64,000 bases of DNA from Trema orientale (Eukaryota > Streptophyta > Magnoliopsida > Rosales > Cannabaceae): assembly GCA_002914845.1 (NCBI GenBank), contig JXTC01000006.1:945731-1009730 (forward strand). Reading direction: 5' to 3'. Shown piece after piece: positions 62,923-64,000 of the stretch. The position numbers were made by a program, and so were the translations under genes. Every line of letters starts with the position of its first letter. Within the stretch, counting starts at the first letter, position 1. Below the pieces are notes generated by a model, which saw only the letters and a program-made list of their open reading frames with translations, searched no databases and was not told the origin of the DNA.

Positions 62923-64000
62923 AGTTAACTTGAAGTATATACACATATTATACATATAAAATACATATTATGAATATATGTATAGAGAGAGAGAGAAAGA
63001 GGGGTTAGAATACCTTTAAACTCCTTTGCATAACATCCACTTTAAGATAAAACAAAGCAAAATGGAAAAGGTATGCTGCCATTATCAGGATATGTCCACT
63101 CAATTGAGCTGAAAGGGAACGAAGAATTGCGAAAATAAAGTTTGGTTGAAGAAAGCATTATAGATGGCCACGTTTTCTTCCTTTGATCACTGCATGAAGC
63201 AAAAGGCTCCCCTAATTGATTTTCATGTGACACTTAATCAAACCGTTACTTTGATTATTCAGTGACTCAGTGGGGTTTTAGGCCGACACTGGTTATTGAT
63301 TAAAGACCATCAAATTATTAAAAGCATTGTTTGCATTAGTTTCAAGCATATTCATGTTATTAAAGCTTTAATCAAATCCCAAACTCCTAGCCTAGGCGGT
63401 TGGGAGCAACCCTTACTCAAGTAAAATATTAAATAAAGACCTTAGCTTTTGAAAGAGAAAATGAACCAATTGATGCAAACAAAAGAAAGTACAGATAATT
63501 GATTGGAGCATTCAAAAGTTTCTCCCATGAGGCTTTTTACCTCTTTACAACTTTTTTGTATATATGCAACAATATACAAATAGATGTGCATGTACACATA
63601 CAATATATATCCATATATAGTGTTTCTATGTTTACCAATTAGGTGATAAGTAGTCATATTATATTCATACATTAGATTTACATGGTTAAAGAATTTGCAC
63701 ATAGAATTGCAACTGGGTACATATACATGTTCATATGGTATATATAATATAGGAAGCAACAACTTATCCAGTCTACTCTTTTTAATATTTGGTCTAATCA
63801 TAAAGGTCCATGTGTTTCTTCACAAGAGTAATAATGGTGCATGTGTAAGTGAGCAAGTACACCAGCAATGCTTAGGGAATACTCAAGAAGAGTCAATAAG
63901 TTTCAAAGCAGAATTTTTTATTCAACTATATATAAATATGATATCATGTAAGGGGTATGTGAGAGTGAGAACCACACTTCTTTCCTAGTCTTTTGGTTGG
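62923..64000. other. Gene-free right end
   Basis: AT-rich sequence with short TATA repeats and GA words near 62980-63000. No gene recognised; an incomplete gene beyond the right edge cannot be excluded. Confidence 0.35.

Overview
The window is nuclear DNA of a flowering plant, most likely a eudicot. It is AT-rich, its genes carry many GT-AG introns, and several families are plant-specific (ZAT-type zinc finger, SNAP33, heparanase-like GH79). A 7SL gene has a plant-type USE promoter element, and small hAT- and Mutator-like elements fill the spacers. The species cannot be fixed from the sequence alone. There is a single N at 2105 and a run of N at 62841-62922.

Layout. The left edge cuts a gene for a SNF2 helicase/HNH nuclease (3' part, + strand, 231-5945). 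It converges on a complete SCAPER-like gene (- strand, 7096-14482). An 8-kb repeat-rich spacer follows, then a heparanase-like GH79 gene (+, 22534-25887) and an intronless ISD11/LYRM4 gene (+, 26655-26951). Next are a SNAP33-type Qbc-SNARE (- strand, 29095-31595), a 7-kb spacer with several short transposons, and a 399-aa coiled-coil protein of unknown role (- strand, 38893-41554). A 7SL SRP RNA gene lies at about 44601-44910. It is followed by a protein with four U1-type C2H2 fingers (- strand, 46174-48265), a roughly 3.8-kb inverted-repeat-bounded element full of GTAACC-type minisatellite (about 48860-52697), and an intronless ZAT-type C2H2 repressor (- strand, 57486-59093). The last 5 kb hold no gene I can support.

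The genes are ordinary single-copy-looking housekeeping or regulatory genes. They do not form a cluster or pathway, and I found no sign of a new multi-gene system. The more unusual content lies between the genes. Two hAT-like elements have perfect 8-bp target duplications. One 1.5-kb Mutator-like element has a perfect 9-bp duplication and sits inside an older repeat. A small and a large element share similar termini and a GTAACC-rich core. In the genes, the Qc SNARE motif of the SNAP33 homologue has His where Gln is expected at the central ionic layer.

Exon borders were placed by hand from splice consensus, reading frame and protein-family continuity; all modelled exon phases are consistent. 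No alignment or search was run.
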